DNA of 64,000 bases, from positions 6,073,886 to 6,137,885 of the forward strand of contig JAVLUZ010000340.1 in assembly GCA_036768485.1 (NCBI GenBank), read 5' to 3'. Shown piece after piece: positions 45,601 to 55,924 of the stretch. The stretch's first letter is position 1, and each line of letters starts with the position of its first letter. Source of the stretch: Mermis nigrescens (Eukaryota > Nematoda > Enoplea > Mermithida > Mermithidae). The position numbers and the translations under genes were made by a program. The notes below the pieces were generated by a model that had not been told where the DNA came from, searched no databases, and worked only from the letters and a program-made list of their open reading frames with translations.

Positions 45601-46254
45601 GCACATAGATAATATTCAGTGATTTATAAGTAAATTGTCAACTAGATGTAAAACTTATTTGAACGTGCAGTTGCCAGATTGAAACGACTTTTGAATAATT
45701 TATCTTTCGGTTACATCGTCATATCTTCCGGTGAAGTCAGGCTATCAAGAGCGTACATACTTTAACACAGGGACCGAGAACCAGAACCGGAACCGACGGT
45801 TCTCTAGTTGAAGAACCGGAACCAGAACCGGAACCGACGGTTACAACTTACGCAAGAACCGGAACCTAAATTCTTGTTTTCCAAGAACCGGAACCAGAAC
45901 CAGAACCAATTTTTCTGAAAAACCTGGAACCGGAACATCCCTAGTACCTATTTGCCAAAAAATTTTTTTCAAGTCTTATATGGTTTGCTCACCGATTTGC
46001 CTGCAAATACTTTTTTCTGATAGATTTGAGGATGCTGAGTCCAGAAAAAAACCGTTCTGGGGGCTGACGAATATTTGTGGAGATACAGCCCTAAGAATAT
46101 TTAGATGATCAAGTTCCTCGAAAGTTTGAAGGGCTCTATCTCCACAAATATTCGTCAGCAGCTTCCAGAACGGTCTTTTTTCTGGACTCAGCATCCTCAA
46201 ATCTATCAGAAAAAATTATTTTTAGGAGAATCAGTGAGCGAACCATTTGGTAAA

Positions 46255-48122
46255 CATCTGAAAAGTGCTAAAACTATGCCACCACTAAAAAGGAAAATGG
46301 CAAGCTAGTTTTGGGAGAATCTAAGGAAGTTACTTTACTGAATACTTTTTTCTCTTCAGTTTTTACTCAGGATGATGGAAGCTTACCCTTACTTGACCTT
46401 GATTTGAAGAATTTGCCTGGTTTGGAAAATATCGTACTTGATGAAGCAGCTATAGCTAAAGCCATTTCCAAGTTAAATTGTTCTAGTTCCTTTGGTACAG
46501 ACGGATTACCTAGTATTTTGTAAAAAAATTTGAAAGTCTCGCCTTTGTTACCGCTTAAAAAGATCTTTTCCATTTCCTTGTTAAGTGGTAAACTTCAAAA
46601 AATCTGGAAAACAGCTCACGTCATCCCCATTTTCAAAAAGGGTGATCCTTCCATAACTTCTATTTATAGGCCTATTTTGTTAACGTGTATAAGTTGCAGA
46701 ATTTTAGAGAAAATATTAAAAGATAATATCTTAACATACATTCAAATAAACAAAATTTTTTCATCTATTCAGTTCGGATTTTTGCCTGAAAAATCGTGTG
46801 AAGCCCAACTATTAATGTACATAAACGAAATTACATGCCACATCGATTCTAAAAGTCCAGTTGATACTATATATTTAGACTTCTGCAAAGCTTTTGATTC
46901 TGTCTCACATAATAAACTCCTTCACAAACTTTCATTTTACGGTATAAAGGATGATTATTTTTGTTTTGTGGATTACAGATTTTTTACATGGTCGAACTCA
47001 GCAGGTAAAAATTGGTGATTCTTTTTCTGAGCTCACTGATGTGACTAGCGGAGTTCCACAGGGTAGCGTTCTTGGTCCTCTTTTGTTTCTTTTTTACATA
47101 AATGATCACTTTTCTGAATAAAAATTTAAAGTTGAAAATGTACCTATTTGCGGATTATGTAAAATGTTTTCCGCAACAGAACAAGCAGGTTCGTTGAACA
47201 ATTTGTTACTGAATGTTCATGAATGGTCTGAAAAGTGGCAATTACCTTTATCTTTGGCTAAGTGCTCCGTTTTGCATTTCGGTCATAAAAATCCCAGGCA
47301 AAAATATTCGATTGGAATGGAGGATATTTTGGAAAACAACGAAGTAAAAGATTTAGGTATATATTCTTTTGCACAAATATATGGATTTTTCGCCGCACAT
47401 TGCACATATAGTTAAAAGTGCATATTTTAGGATGTCATTGATTTTTCAAGCATTTAAGGCTAAAGATGCTGAACTGATAGTTATGGCTTATAAAACGTAT
47501 ATCCGACCTTCACTAGAATATTGCACGGTTATTAGGTCACCACACAAAAAGCAAGACGTGAAAAGTATTAAGAGAGTTCAAAGATACTTTACTAGAAGGG
47601 TCTTAAATTTTCCCGACTTGAGCTATAGTGAACGATTAGATTTTCTTAAATTAGACTCACTTCAGTTACGTCTAGTCCGTCATGATCTATTGATGGCCTA
47701 TAAAATTTACCATGGTCTTATAGACATCGATTTTAACGAGTTGTTCACGGTGTGTAATGACATCACTCGAACATTTAACTTGGTAAAGCTAAAAATACCT
47801 AAACCTCGCTTAAATTTGAAAATGTATTGTTTTGCAAATAGAATTCCTCCTCTTCGGAATAATTTGCCAGAAGAAGTTGTAAATGCCCCGAACTTTCCCT
47901 CCTCCAGCAGTCTTTTAGAGAAAATTAGTTTTACCTTAGACTATAAGTAAGTGCAAACCGCCTTTATAGTCCTTGCGCAGGTTATTGATATTATATTTCA
48001 TTGCATTGACGACATTTTAGTGTATTCACTCTGTTTATTTCTTTTTTTAATTTGACTAAATTTGTATTGTTTTAATTCCGTCTCTGTTGCAATAAACTAT
48101 TTCATTTCATTTCTATTTCATT
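46255..48122 (+). pseudogene. Non-LTR retrotransposon reverse transcriptase, decayed
   Basis: Plus strand, the 3' half of a Jockey/CR1/L2-type LINE. Blocks in order: KSKEVTLLN-type linker with FFSSVFT, VIPIFKKGDPS then YRPILLTCISCRILEKIL, the catalytic DTIYLDFCKAFDSVSH, then (new frame) GVPQGSVLGPLLF, a degraded active site FADY (47147-47158; normally YADD, so the second catalytic Asp is lost), SLAKCSVLHFG, and a C-terminal tail ending at 47950. There is one in-frame stop (46521-46523) and frame changes near 46990, 47130 and 47370. AATAAA is at 48091, followed by a TTTCA/TTTCATT tail to 48122, as in elements that end in short tandem repeats. Inactive. Confidence 0.85.
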
Positions 48123-48487
48123 AGAAACTTTAGCCAAGCTTTACTGAATGAAGGAAATTCAAGTTTCAACAGAAATAACGTATACTGATCGTGATATTTC
48201 TAGTAGAGCACGAAATTTTTATACAAAAAGTGCATCAAACACCGCTATTACATGAGTACACAGGATTTTCTACTAAAAATACTGATTTTCAAACACAGGC
48301 GCTTCTATTTTTAACGTTTTTAGACCTCCCGAAAAACGTGGAAAAAGGGTAGAAAAAGTTGAAAAAAATTTAGGGTCTGGTCTATAATGTCAACCAAATC
48401 GATGGGGAAGAAACGGTGCACGTACATCGAAATTTAAGGCCAATATCTTAGGTAAAGCCTGAAGAAAAGAAAACAGTATAAGCTGTA
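48123..48487. other. No gene seen
   Basis: Flank between the LINE tail and the R4 element; AT-rich. Confidence 0.4.
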
Positions 48488-48890
48488 CACTGGCGTAGCC
48501 AGTGGGGGAGGGGGGAATTCCCCCTGGGGAAAATTTTTACATTTTCAAAAAGTGAGCAATATGGTTGCATTGCGTGATGCTGTTTTGCGATGAAAAATCG
48601 AAAAATTTGGTGCTTCGCGCCGATTTATTCTATTATTTGGCAGTTTCTACCGTTTTATTGGTGGAAAATAAAAAAATTAGCGTTTTGCACGCATAAGAAG
48701 CATTTTTTCCGTTAAAAGCACGAAAATTTTTTTGAGAAAATTTAATTTTTTCAATGGCTTAAATCGTGCAAGATGATGTGAAAAGCCCAAAAACACGTTA
48801 TTTAACGGCCCCGCGCGTTTTTACGCGTTTTTTAAGAGGAAAAATTTTTTGGAATTCGCCCCCCTGGCGAAAATCCTGGCTACGCCTATG
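48488..48890. mobile_element. R4 hAT-type MITE
   Basis: CACTGGCGTAGCCAG at the left end and CTGGCTACGCCTATG at the right. The octamer AAGCTGTA is exact (48480-48487, 48891-48898). GGGGGAGGGGGG and CCCCC runs adjoin the ends, and TTCGGTGCTTCGCGCC-type hairpin sequence is inside (48600). Element G is inserted into the last base pairs of its right duplication. Confidence 0.88.
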
Positions 48891-49539
48891 AAGCTGTATA
48901 TAGTGATCGACCGGGGCCCCGGCCCCGGCAATCCCCGGCCATTTTTCAGCATCCCCGGCCCCGGCCGGGGCAAGGTCAAAAAATGGCCGGGGCCGGGGAA
49001 AAATTTAGTGTAATTCGTATTTTGTACAGGCTGTGATACTGGCACTTATTTATCAATGAGCAAGTGTTAATTTTGAGAACTGTACTGATTAGACCATATG
49101 TATACTTACTTAGTCCTTGTCATAAGTTTTCTACTGTGTATAAATGAGCTTTTAATGAATGAATGTTCAGGAAAATCTGCATATTTTCGATTCCTCCACT
49201 TAACTTATTTAAACTAAATGCTACTTTTAACTCATTCATTCATAGCTATGGCTAAAAGATTTAGAGTTGACAAATACGTTCTATTTCTAGTTAGAAATTG
49301 TACGTTTTTAACAAACTATTTCTACAAAAAACACTTTTACATTCATTTGAATGGGAACCGTGTGCTTTAAAACGCGTTTCCTGTGTAATAGTTATTAGGA
49401 CCGAGGTTAATTATAGGCGAATATAAACTACGCTGCAGAATTGCGTCCGATCCGATAAACTAAATATGTCTCAAATAGTTTCCTAGGGTCCAGAGTTGAG
49501 GGAGGGGTGAAATCCCAAATTGGAGGACCAGAAAATTAG

Positions 49540-50300
49540 TGGCAAAACAGGGTCTTTTGACTTTTAATTGTATATTTTAGCTAATTTCTGAGTTTCTAAC
49601 GCCAAGAATTACTAAAATTGTCTCAAAACGGCGCGAAGCGCCTAAAAATTTGACATTTCTGCATTCTAAATTTAAATTTTGCCATTTAAAAGATGTATAG
49701 GACAGACAATTTTTCATATCGGAGGGAAATGCCGAAAAATTTTTGGAATTTTATACCTTTTTACAGTTTTTATCTTCCCAAAAATCTTTGTACATGTACA
49801 AAGATAGTCCTGGTCTTTGTACATCGGGAAAATCTTTGGCGAATACAAAAAACACTCTTTTGTACATGCAAATTTTTGTATACTTTAATATGGTACAGTA
49901 ACGATTTCAGTGTGGTAGTAGAACATCGTTTTTCGACCTTTAGTAGTGTATTTGGCTAATTTTTGGGTTCCTGAATATTTGACATTTTTCCATTTTTCCA
50001 TTCTAAGCGCAGTGTTGCTTATTACAAGATTTAATTCGCATATTACAATTTTTGTAATATTTCTCATTTTTGTAGTACAAGTTGTTTTAGCTTTCTCAGT
50101 CGAGTTTTATGTGTGAATTCCATCAGAAGCTCATAAAAATTTCGGCACTTCGCGCCGAACTATCAACTAAATTCAGGCCGAATTATCACATTTAGAAGCA
50201 CGGTCTTTTTGTATTCGGGGAAGATTTTTGCTGATGTACATAGACGTTTCAGGACCGTCTTTGTACATGTACAAAGATTTTTGAAGAACAAAAACTGTAA
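49540..50300 (-). repeat. R6 dispersed repeat, inverse copy inside element G
   Basis: Perfect CTTTGTACATGTACAAAG palindromes at about 49786 and 50261, GGCGCGAAGCGCC at 49631, and the TACTGTACCAT/ATGGTACAGTA block. Confidence 0.6.
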
Positions 50301-50954
50301 AAAGGTGTAGAATTCCTTATTGAAAATTCTACCATTTTAAAGATTTTCAAAGGGGGGTAAGCGGCTGCAAAAATGGAGCCGCTTACCCCCTTCCCTGAAA
50401 ATAGCCGAGGAATATACATGTGACAGAGGATTTGGGCCATCCCCCATCTCCGCTTTGAAGCCCCGAACTTCCTTGAAAGTCAGAAAATATTTAACCACCC
50501 TCCCCCATTTTTTGGCGAAAGCCTGTGCTTTTTTGGCTATTTTTATGTGTTTTTACCATTTTTGATCTAGTCGCTAACCCCTCCTTCTAAAAATGGCGCG
50601 GGACCCCTACCCTAGATTTCCAGCCGTTACATGTAGGTATACTGAGGGAACCTCATAAAATTTTAAGCGATTACATGCATGTTTTATAGTGATAGTTTAT
50701 CTATTTACTCTAGCTCACATAATAAAATAAATGTATCACTTCGTGAAATTCCAATAGTTAGGTACACTTTAGCCATACTAAAAAATTAAGTTCAAAAAAT
50801 TCAAAAGGTTTTCACCAAAAATCGTCTGACAGTGACTTGTGTCTTGGACCCTGAGGGGGTAATACCCTCCCCCATATGGGAATGTGTGATGTCTCATTTA
50901 TTACATCCAATACCTATTGCATCCAATTGCTACAGCAGCAGTAGCCGTAGCTAA

Positions 50955-51032
50955 GATTCGAATGATACAGAGTGTGCTAATAGCAGCGACATAGACCTTA
51001 TTGATGATTCAGACAATGAAACACTAGACTAA
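50955..51032 (+). pseudogene. C-terminal tail of the element G transposase (fragment)
   Basis: Reads DSNDTECANSSDIDLIDDSD then NETLD and TAA at 51030-51032. It is the counterpart of the tail in element A, with conserved frame and stop. Confidence 0.45.
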
Positions 51033-51623
51033 ATTTGTTTCTTGTGACATAAATAGTAATAAAACTTGATATGAAAAGCCATTCACTACTGAATGGAGCA
51101 ATCGCTCATTATTTCTTTCCTATGCCCCCCACCCCAAGTATGTGTCATGCAATAATATTTTCCTTGTCTGACCCCGGCCAGCCCCGGCCCCGGCCCCGGG
51201 CCGGGGCCGGGGATTTGTTTCCAGCCCCGGTACCGCCCCGGCCCCGGCCAAAAAAGTCGCCCCGGTCGATCACTAGCTGTATATACTCGAATGTTAAAAA
51301 AGACGGAAAATATAACATAGGTGTTAAACTGTACAAGTGCCGAAATTTCGGTTCACAAAGCCCTTTAAAAATGGGGAAAAAGGGCGCTGACGGGTCACAG
51401 ATTTTCAACGTCGCTACCTGTGATGCGAGGATTACCACAGTACTATTTACTTTATGTATTATTCTCCTAATCAAAGTGAAAGCAATCACTTGTTGTTATT
51501 GATGTAATACAATTTGAGTAAAATCAAATTCAAGTACATAGAAGAGGCCTATTCTGCTGTCTCTACTTATTGGACTAAGGTTTACAAAATGTCGGTCGAC
51601 TACTATAGTCTGTTCCCTTCTAG

Positions 51624-52070
51624 ATGGCTCATTTTCACTTTTCGGCTTATTACTGTACCAGAATATTTAAAAATATTTTAGAACAGTTTCAATTTCCTAT
51701 TGTCAATTTTCCTTTTTCAGACTCTAACGTACCTAAAGGTCTTTTGTATGCTGTTTTTGTAAGTCACCTACATCGTTTAGCACGTCTTTGCTCTAAAGCA
51801 GAATTTTTCACAGCGCGCGTGAATCATTTGTTAGTTAAATTGCAAAAACAGGGTTATAACGTTAAAATTATGCGCCAAAAATACATCAAATTTTGCAATA
51901 GCAACCTTTCTGATTATCCAGCGCATTCATATATCCAAAATTGCTTTAGACCCTTTTGAAATTTAGAGTTTTTCTGTATCCGCCTTAATAATCTGTCAAT
52001 CAAACTGTGTAAACAAAGCTAATATGTTAAAATTATGCGTCAACAATACTTTAAATTTTCCAATAACGAC
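51624..52070 (+). pseudogene. Reverse transcriptase thumb-like fragment, partly duplicated
   Basis: Plus strand, after an acceptor-like CCCTTCTAG, an open frame reads FPFSDSNVPKGLLYAVFVSH then LHRLARLCS and RVNHLLVKLQKQGYN. This pattern (P-x-x-x-K-x-GL, SxxxRxxRxCS, LxxKLxxxGY) is the thumb region found after the palm in Penelope-like reverse transcriptases, and resembles residues 575-635 of the intact element at 53406. The last part (GTTAAAATTATGCG.. CAATA) is repeated directly at 52026, 165 bp after its first occurrence at 51861. No palm motifs precede it. Confidence 0.45.
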
Positions 52071-52265
52071 ATTTTGAATTTTTCCTTCGCGTTTGCACTG
52101 CGCCTCCCGTCGCATTCCCAGACGCGCTTCACAAGACATCCGTATTAGTAAGTAGCTTCGGTTTTGATTAGAGTACGCTAATCATATGAGTATGTAGTTG
52201 CGTCGGCATGTCCCAACGTCAATCCCCTTATTTTTATTTTTTTCCGCCTTAGCTCACGCTTTTTG

Positions 52266-52700
52266 TTTACTCATTGTATTTCCTCACATGATTGAACAGG
52301 CCAGGTAGAGCAGTATTTCATGTGTAGGATTACAATGATTTTTATTTATTTTATTTATTTATTTTCTTTCTTATAGAATATTGTTTTTGTCATTGATGTT
52401 ATTACTATTATTATAGTATTCATAGTATTCAGGCACATCGATGTAGATTTTCTATTCCTGTCCTGCTCTCGCTATCTATTTACTCATTGTGTTTCCTCAC
52501 GTGATTGAACAGGCCAGTTACGGCAGTATTTCACGTGTAGGTTTACAATGTTTTTATTATTTATTATTCCATTTATTTCTTGATTATTTATATATTCTCT
52601 GTTAATGTTTCTTTTTTATATATCATAATATTTATAGTATCTATAATGTTAATTCGTTTATTTATTTATTCAATTAATTAATTTTTCCCCTTTTTTTAAC
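52266..52700. repeat. Tandem duplication, 223-bp unit
   Basis: TTTACTCATTGTATTTCCTC through TGATTGAACAGGCCAG to TACAATG..TTTTTATT at 52266 recurs at 52489 with about 10 percent difference. It lies 3' of the Penelope-like ORF. Confidence 0.8.
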
Positions 52701-52735
52701 GATGAGAGGCAATCTAGCCGCCTAGACTGGTGCCG

Positions 52736-52788
52736 CTAGGTTGCAGTGACAGTCAGAGTATTAAAGGCACGAAACTGTAGCAACCTAG
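52736..52788. other. Hairpin, 9-bp plus 5-bp stems
   Basis: CTAGGTTGC (52736-52744) pairs with GCAACCTAG (52780-52788), and inside it ACAGT (52749) pairs with ACTGT (52774). The loop contains GGCACGAAAC. It lies 3' of the Penelope-like ORF, where hammerhead ribozymes occur in other elements, but the conserved CTGATGA core is absent. Confidence 0.5.
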
Positions 52789-53405
52789 TTCCTCTCTGAT
52801 GACCTCGTCTATTTATGAATTTTCGATTTTTTTCTTCTCTTCCTCTTCTACGTTTTTTTTCTTCTTCTTACCTTTTTTATGTAAGTTTTCGTTTTATTAT
52901 CCTGCCTACTTTTTCTGTTTTATTTAGACTTTTGTGCCTCATAAAACATGTAATCTCTCATAATATAATTATTTTTAGGTACACTTGTGCTATTTTACGT
53001 GTCCTTTTTGTTTCTTTCTTACTAATAGCATGATGCACGCACCTCTATATCTGTCTTTCTTTCTTCTTTTTTTCAATATTTGCATGGCTATTTATTTATT
53101 TATTTTTTTATTTTATTTTTTTCCTTTTTTTGTTCCTTTTTTCCTCATTATTTCTTTTTGTTTATTTCTTTTTGCTTCTTTCTCGTATTGATGACTTCTT
53201 ACTATTACGGTTCTAGCCGCTGCCGCCATTTGTCAGATGCACCATATGTTAAGCAAAGCACATTGAACATTTTGAAAAATGAGCTTGCTAAGCGAGAGTT
53301 GTAAACAAAGTGAAACTTAAAGTTTAAAACATACCATTGAATTATGAAGAGAATTATAAAAGATTTTAAACTATAAGAAAATGAAAGAGGTGGGATTTAA
53401 GTAAA

Positions 53406-55838
53406 TTAAAACAAATTTAGAGGATATGATGAAACATCATTGTTGAGAATAGGACGATCACGTGCTATGTATAATGACTCCTTGATTAAAAGATCAAAAG
53501 AGTTGGATGCTCGACTAATAACCTTGAAGCAATCTGATGTATTTAAATGATTGCTATTTGAGATATGTTTGTGAATAGCAGATAAGCTATCACCCTGAAT
53601 TGGCTTTCCTGTAGCAAATGAGATGCCAGTATGCTCTGCAATTCTAATCCCAAAATGTCGGCGAGTTTCGCCAATGTAACTAGCCATACAGCTAGAACAC
53701 GTATACTTATATACTAAATTTGAGAGTAGCTTAGCAGGTACAGCATCCTTGTTCTTGAAAAACCGGCTTATACACATGACAGGTTTGTAAACAAACCTTA
53801 CTCTAATCTGAGGGTAAAATGCAGATATAAGCTTTAGAATTCTGCTGCGTACATTGTAGCCATGCACACCAGTGTAAGGCAAAACAAGAGAATAGCATAA
53901 TTTATCACACCCAACTTTTATTTCATCACTTTTATTATAAACCTTTGTCATAAAGTCGGATATGACCTTATCAATCAAGCCAAGGGGATACTCATTTTGC
54001 AGTAGAGTCTGCTTCAGCTTGTCAATATCAGAGACAAAAGTCTGATATGAGTTACAGATCATATAAATGCGACTCACAAGTGTCCTTATTAAACCAACTT
54101 TATAGGCAAAAGGAATGAAGCTAGACAACTTGGCATAAAGGCCAGAAAATGTAGGTTTCTGATATGATGATGTCACAATATCATCGGACTTCCTTTCAAC
54201 AAGAACATCAAGGAAATTTAATTTCTTGTCACATTCAGTTTCAAATGTGAACTTCATATTAGGATGTTGCTGATTCATGTAATCACAGAACTGTGTAGGC
54301 TGATTTCTGTCAGAAAACACTACAAATGTGTCATCAACATAACGTACATAAAACTTGGGTCTGATCTTTATATTACAGTCTCTGAGCCACTTTGTTTCAT
54401 GATAGCTCAAGAAAATGTTGGCAAGAACTGGGCCAAGCGGATTACCCATAGCAACACCATCTATCTGTTGATAGATTTTACCATTGCACGTAAAGTAACA
54501 CTCTTTAACTGCAAGTTCTAGAAGCAGTTTGAATTGATGACGATTCATGTTATTTACTAACATGACATTCTGATCATCAAATAGTTTCCTAATACATATG
54601 TCAATGGTCTCATTGAGTGGAATATTAGTGAACAAGCTTTGAACATCAAGACTAGCCATAAAATGATGGCTTTTGAATGTAAAGGCCTTGAGTCTTGTCA
54701 GGAAACTACCAGTGTCACATAAAGTGTATTCATTTGTACTTATGTCTTGTAGGATCGGGACAAAATACTTAGCCAACTTATAAGTTGGAGTGTTGATGGC
54801 TGACAAGATAGGTCTTAGAGGAACATCTCTCTTATGGGTCTTAGGCAAGCCATATAGCCTGCCATAACTGCATCCTACAGGATTTATACTTTTATACACA
54901 TCAGCAGATAGTCCATTCTGCTTATGAACCTTCAGTATACGGGCTGATATGCGTTTCTCAACTGAGCGTATAAACTGACAAGGATTACAGTCAATGACTT
55001 TGAACTTTGAGATATCATTCAAGACGTCATTCAACTTCCTAATGTAGTCATCTTTGTTCAAAATTACAACTTGGTTACCCTTATCTGCCTTTAGGACAAT
55101 GATATTCTTGTCTTTTGACAGATTGCTGAGGATTTCATAGTCACGCTTTGATAGATTATCACAATGCTTCTTATCATAATTAAAGTATGAGCTAAGAGCA
55201 ATGTCACGCAATTGATTCTTGATCATTTGCATTTTTACATTATCACAGTTAAAGGCAGTTTGTTTATTGAGGAAACCCATCAGTTTCTCAAAAGGCAGCA
55301 AATAATCACCATACTCGATCTTGCTAGGTGTAATAGAGTACTTCATACCATAAGACAAGACAAGCTTTTCATGAGCTGTCAAAACTCGGTTACTAAAATT
55401 AACCACAACCTTGTCAGGATCGATACTATTAACACTTTTATGCATAAGCAAGTTTTTTACCTTCTTGCTATGCAACTGTCTAACATGGTTGAGAGATTTA
55501 GACACATTGCGTCTAATGTATGTTAATGATACCTGAGAATCCAGCCAGGATACTCTTGAATCAAACAAGGTTATCTGTGCCTTCAAATCTCTTATGACTC
55601 TTTCGACCTCTTTGATTTTACCTTTCAATTCCTCATTTAGCAGAAGCCTCTGGCATGTTATGTAACACTTAGAACGCTTAAGCATCCTATTAGAAACCTT
55701 GAAAGCCAGAAATTTAGGAAGCAAATCATTATCAATGCATTCCTTAAGAAATGCAACATCCAACTGAAGCTTATTATAGCGAAGTTGAAGCTTCTCAACT
55801 TTTCTCAAAAGTAACACAACTCCATGATCATACTTATT
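53406..55838 (-). CDS. Penelope-like retroelement protein: reverse transcriptase plus GIY-YIG nuclease
   Basis: Minus strand, uninterrupted frame of about 810 residues, ending at 53406. N-terminal 150 residues are basic and coiled-coil-like. RT motifs: KADKGNQVVILNK (252-264), GRLYGLPKTHK, RPILSAINTPTYKLA, the catalytic SLDVQSLFTNIPL (398-410), DGVAMGNPLGPVLANIFLS (462-480) and RYVDDTFVVF with the YVDD Asp pair at 504-505, then LNFLDV. C-terminal GIY-YIG domain: YKYTCSSC (712-719), YIGETRRHFGIRIAEH (723-738) with Arg 734, and Glu 789 in IKESLYI; the CxxC before YIG is typical. Such proteins reverse-transcribe from a nick, the GIY-YIG endonuclease being thought to supply it. All catalytic residues are present, so it is young. 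The frame has no ATG at its start (the first codon would be TTG), which fits entry by splicing from exon 55925-56098. Confidence 0.93.
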   Translation of the reverse strand, partial: NKYDHGVVLLLRKVEKLQLRYNKLQLDVAFLKECIDNDLLPKFLAFKVSNRMLKRSKCYITCQRLLLNEELKGKIKEVERVIRDLKAQITLFDSRVSWLDSQVSLTYIRRNVSKSLNHVRQLHSKKVKNLLMHKSVNSIDPDKVVVNFSNRVLTAHEKLVLSYGMKYSITPSKIEYGDYLLPFEKLMGFLNKQTAFNCDNVKMQMIKNQLRDIALSSYFNYDKKHCDNLSKRDYEILSNLSKDKNIIVLKADKGNQVVILNKDDYIRKLNDVLNDISKFKVIDCNPCQFIRSVEKRISARILKVHKQNGLSADVYKSINPVGCSYGRLYGLPKTHKRDVPLRPILSAINTPTYKLAKYFVPILQDISTNEYTLCDTGSFLTRLKAFTFKSHHFMASLDVQSLFTNIPLNETIDICIRKLFDDQNVMLVNNMNRHQFKLLLELAVKECYFTCNGKIYQQIDGVAMGNPLGPVLANIFLSYHETKWLRDCNIKIRPKFYVRYVDDTFVVFSDRNQPTQFCDYMNQQHPNMKFTFETECDKKLNFLDVLVERKSDDIVTSSYQKPTFSGLYAKLSSFIPFAYKVGLIRTLVSRIYMICNSYQTFVSDIDKLKQTLLQNEYPLGLIDKVISDFMTKVYNKSDEIKVGCDKLCYSLVLPYTGVHGYNVRSRILKLISAFYPQIRVRFVYKPVMCISRFFKNKDAVPAKLLSNLVYKYTCSSCMASYIGETRRHFGIRIAEHTGISFATGKPIQGDSLSAIHKHISNSNHLNTSDCFKVISRASNSFDLLIKESLYIARDRPILNNDVSSYPLNLF

Positions 55839-55924
55839 CTTCAAATATGTGAATATATTTAGTTTTAAACGAATTTTGAAAAGAAAAGCAAGAATAAAGA
55901 AAAACTTTTAAGTCTAAAACTCAC
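55839..55924 (-). other. Probable intron of the Penelope-like element
   Basis: On the minus strand the upstream frame meets CTG|GTGAGT (donor 55919-55924). An AT- and pyrimidine-rich stretch follows (TTTTTCTTTATTCTTGCTTT), and an acceptor TTTGAAG ends at 55839. An alternative acceptor AATAAG lies six bases on, in the same phase. Read through without splicing, the frame hits TAA. Length 86 bases. Retained introns are known in Penelope-like elements. Confidence 0.6.

Larger units (their letters stand above)
44030..45943 (-). mobile_element. hAT element F (GGAACC subterminal word)
   Basis: TAGGGATGTGCCAGTTAACC at the left and GGAACATCCCTA at the right. The octamer GTACCTAT is exact on both sides (44022-44029, 45944-45951). 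GGAACCGGAACC words are repeated about 10 times at each end. It carries the C-terminal coding part of a hAT transposase on the minus strand, itself split by an R5 element (44482-45474). Confidence 0.93.
43830..46209. repeat. FB1 compound foldback, reverse copy, split by hAT element F
   Basis: The hairpin at 43835-43954 matches that at 7034-7162. The sequence AAGCTTGGTGAGTTTTAGGC continues to 44029 and resumes after element F at 45944. The hairpin at 46017-46209 is the third copy of the CTGATAGATT..GGAGATAGA hairpin. Confidence 0.75.
48901..51275 (+). mobile_element. hAT element G (GGCCCC/CCGGGG subterminal word)
   Basis: TAGTGATCGACCGGGGCC at the left and CCCCGGTCGATCACTA at the right. The octamer GCTGTATA is exact (48893-48900, 51276-51283). 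Its outer thirds are the inverse of element A (8571-9414). Its centre (about 49450-50930) is foreign and holds an R6 copy (about 49540-50300) and an R7 copy (50345-50640). Confidence 0.93.

Noticed and set aside
52736..52788. Hammerhead ribozyme of the Penelope-like element
   Set aside because: Position and the CACGAAAC loop are suggestive, but the CTGATGA core is missing on both strands, so only a hairpin is reported.
52815..53304. Membrane-protein-like ORFs
   Set aside because: Their Phe/Leu/Ser/Tyr-rich translations come from a pyrimidine-rich low-complexity tract; frames overlap and no family pattern is seen.
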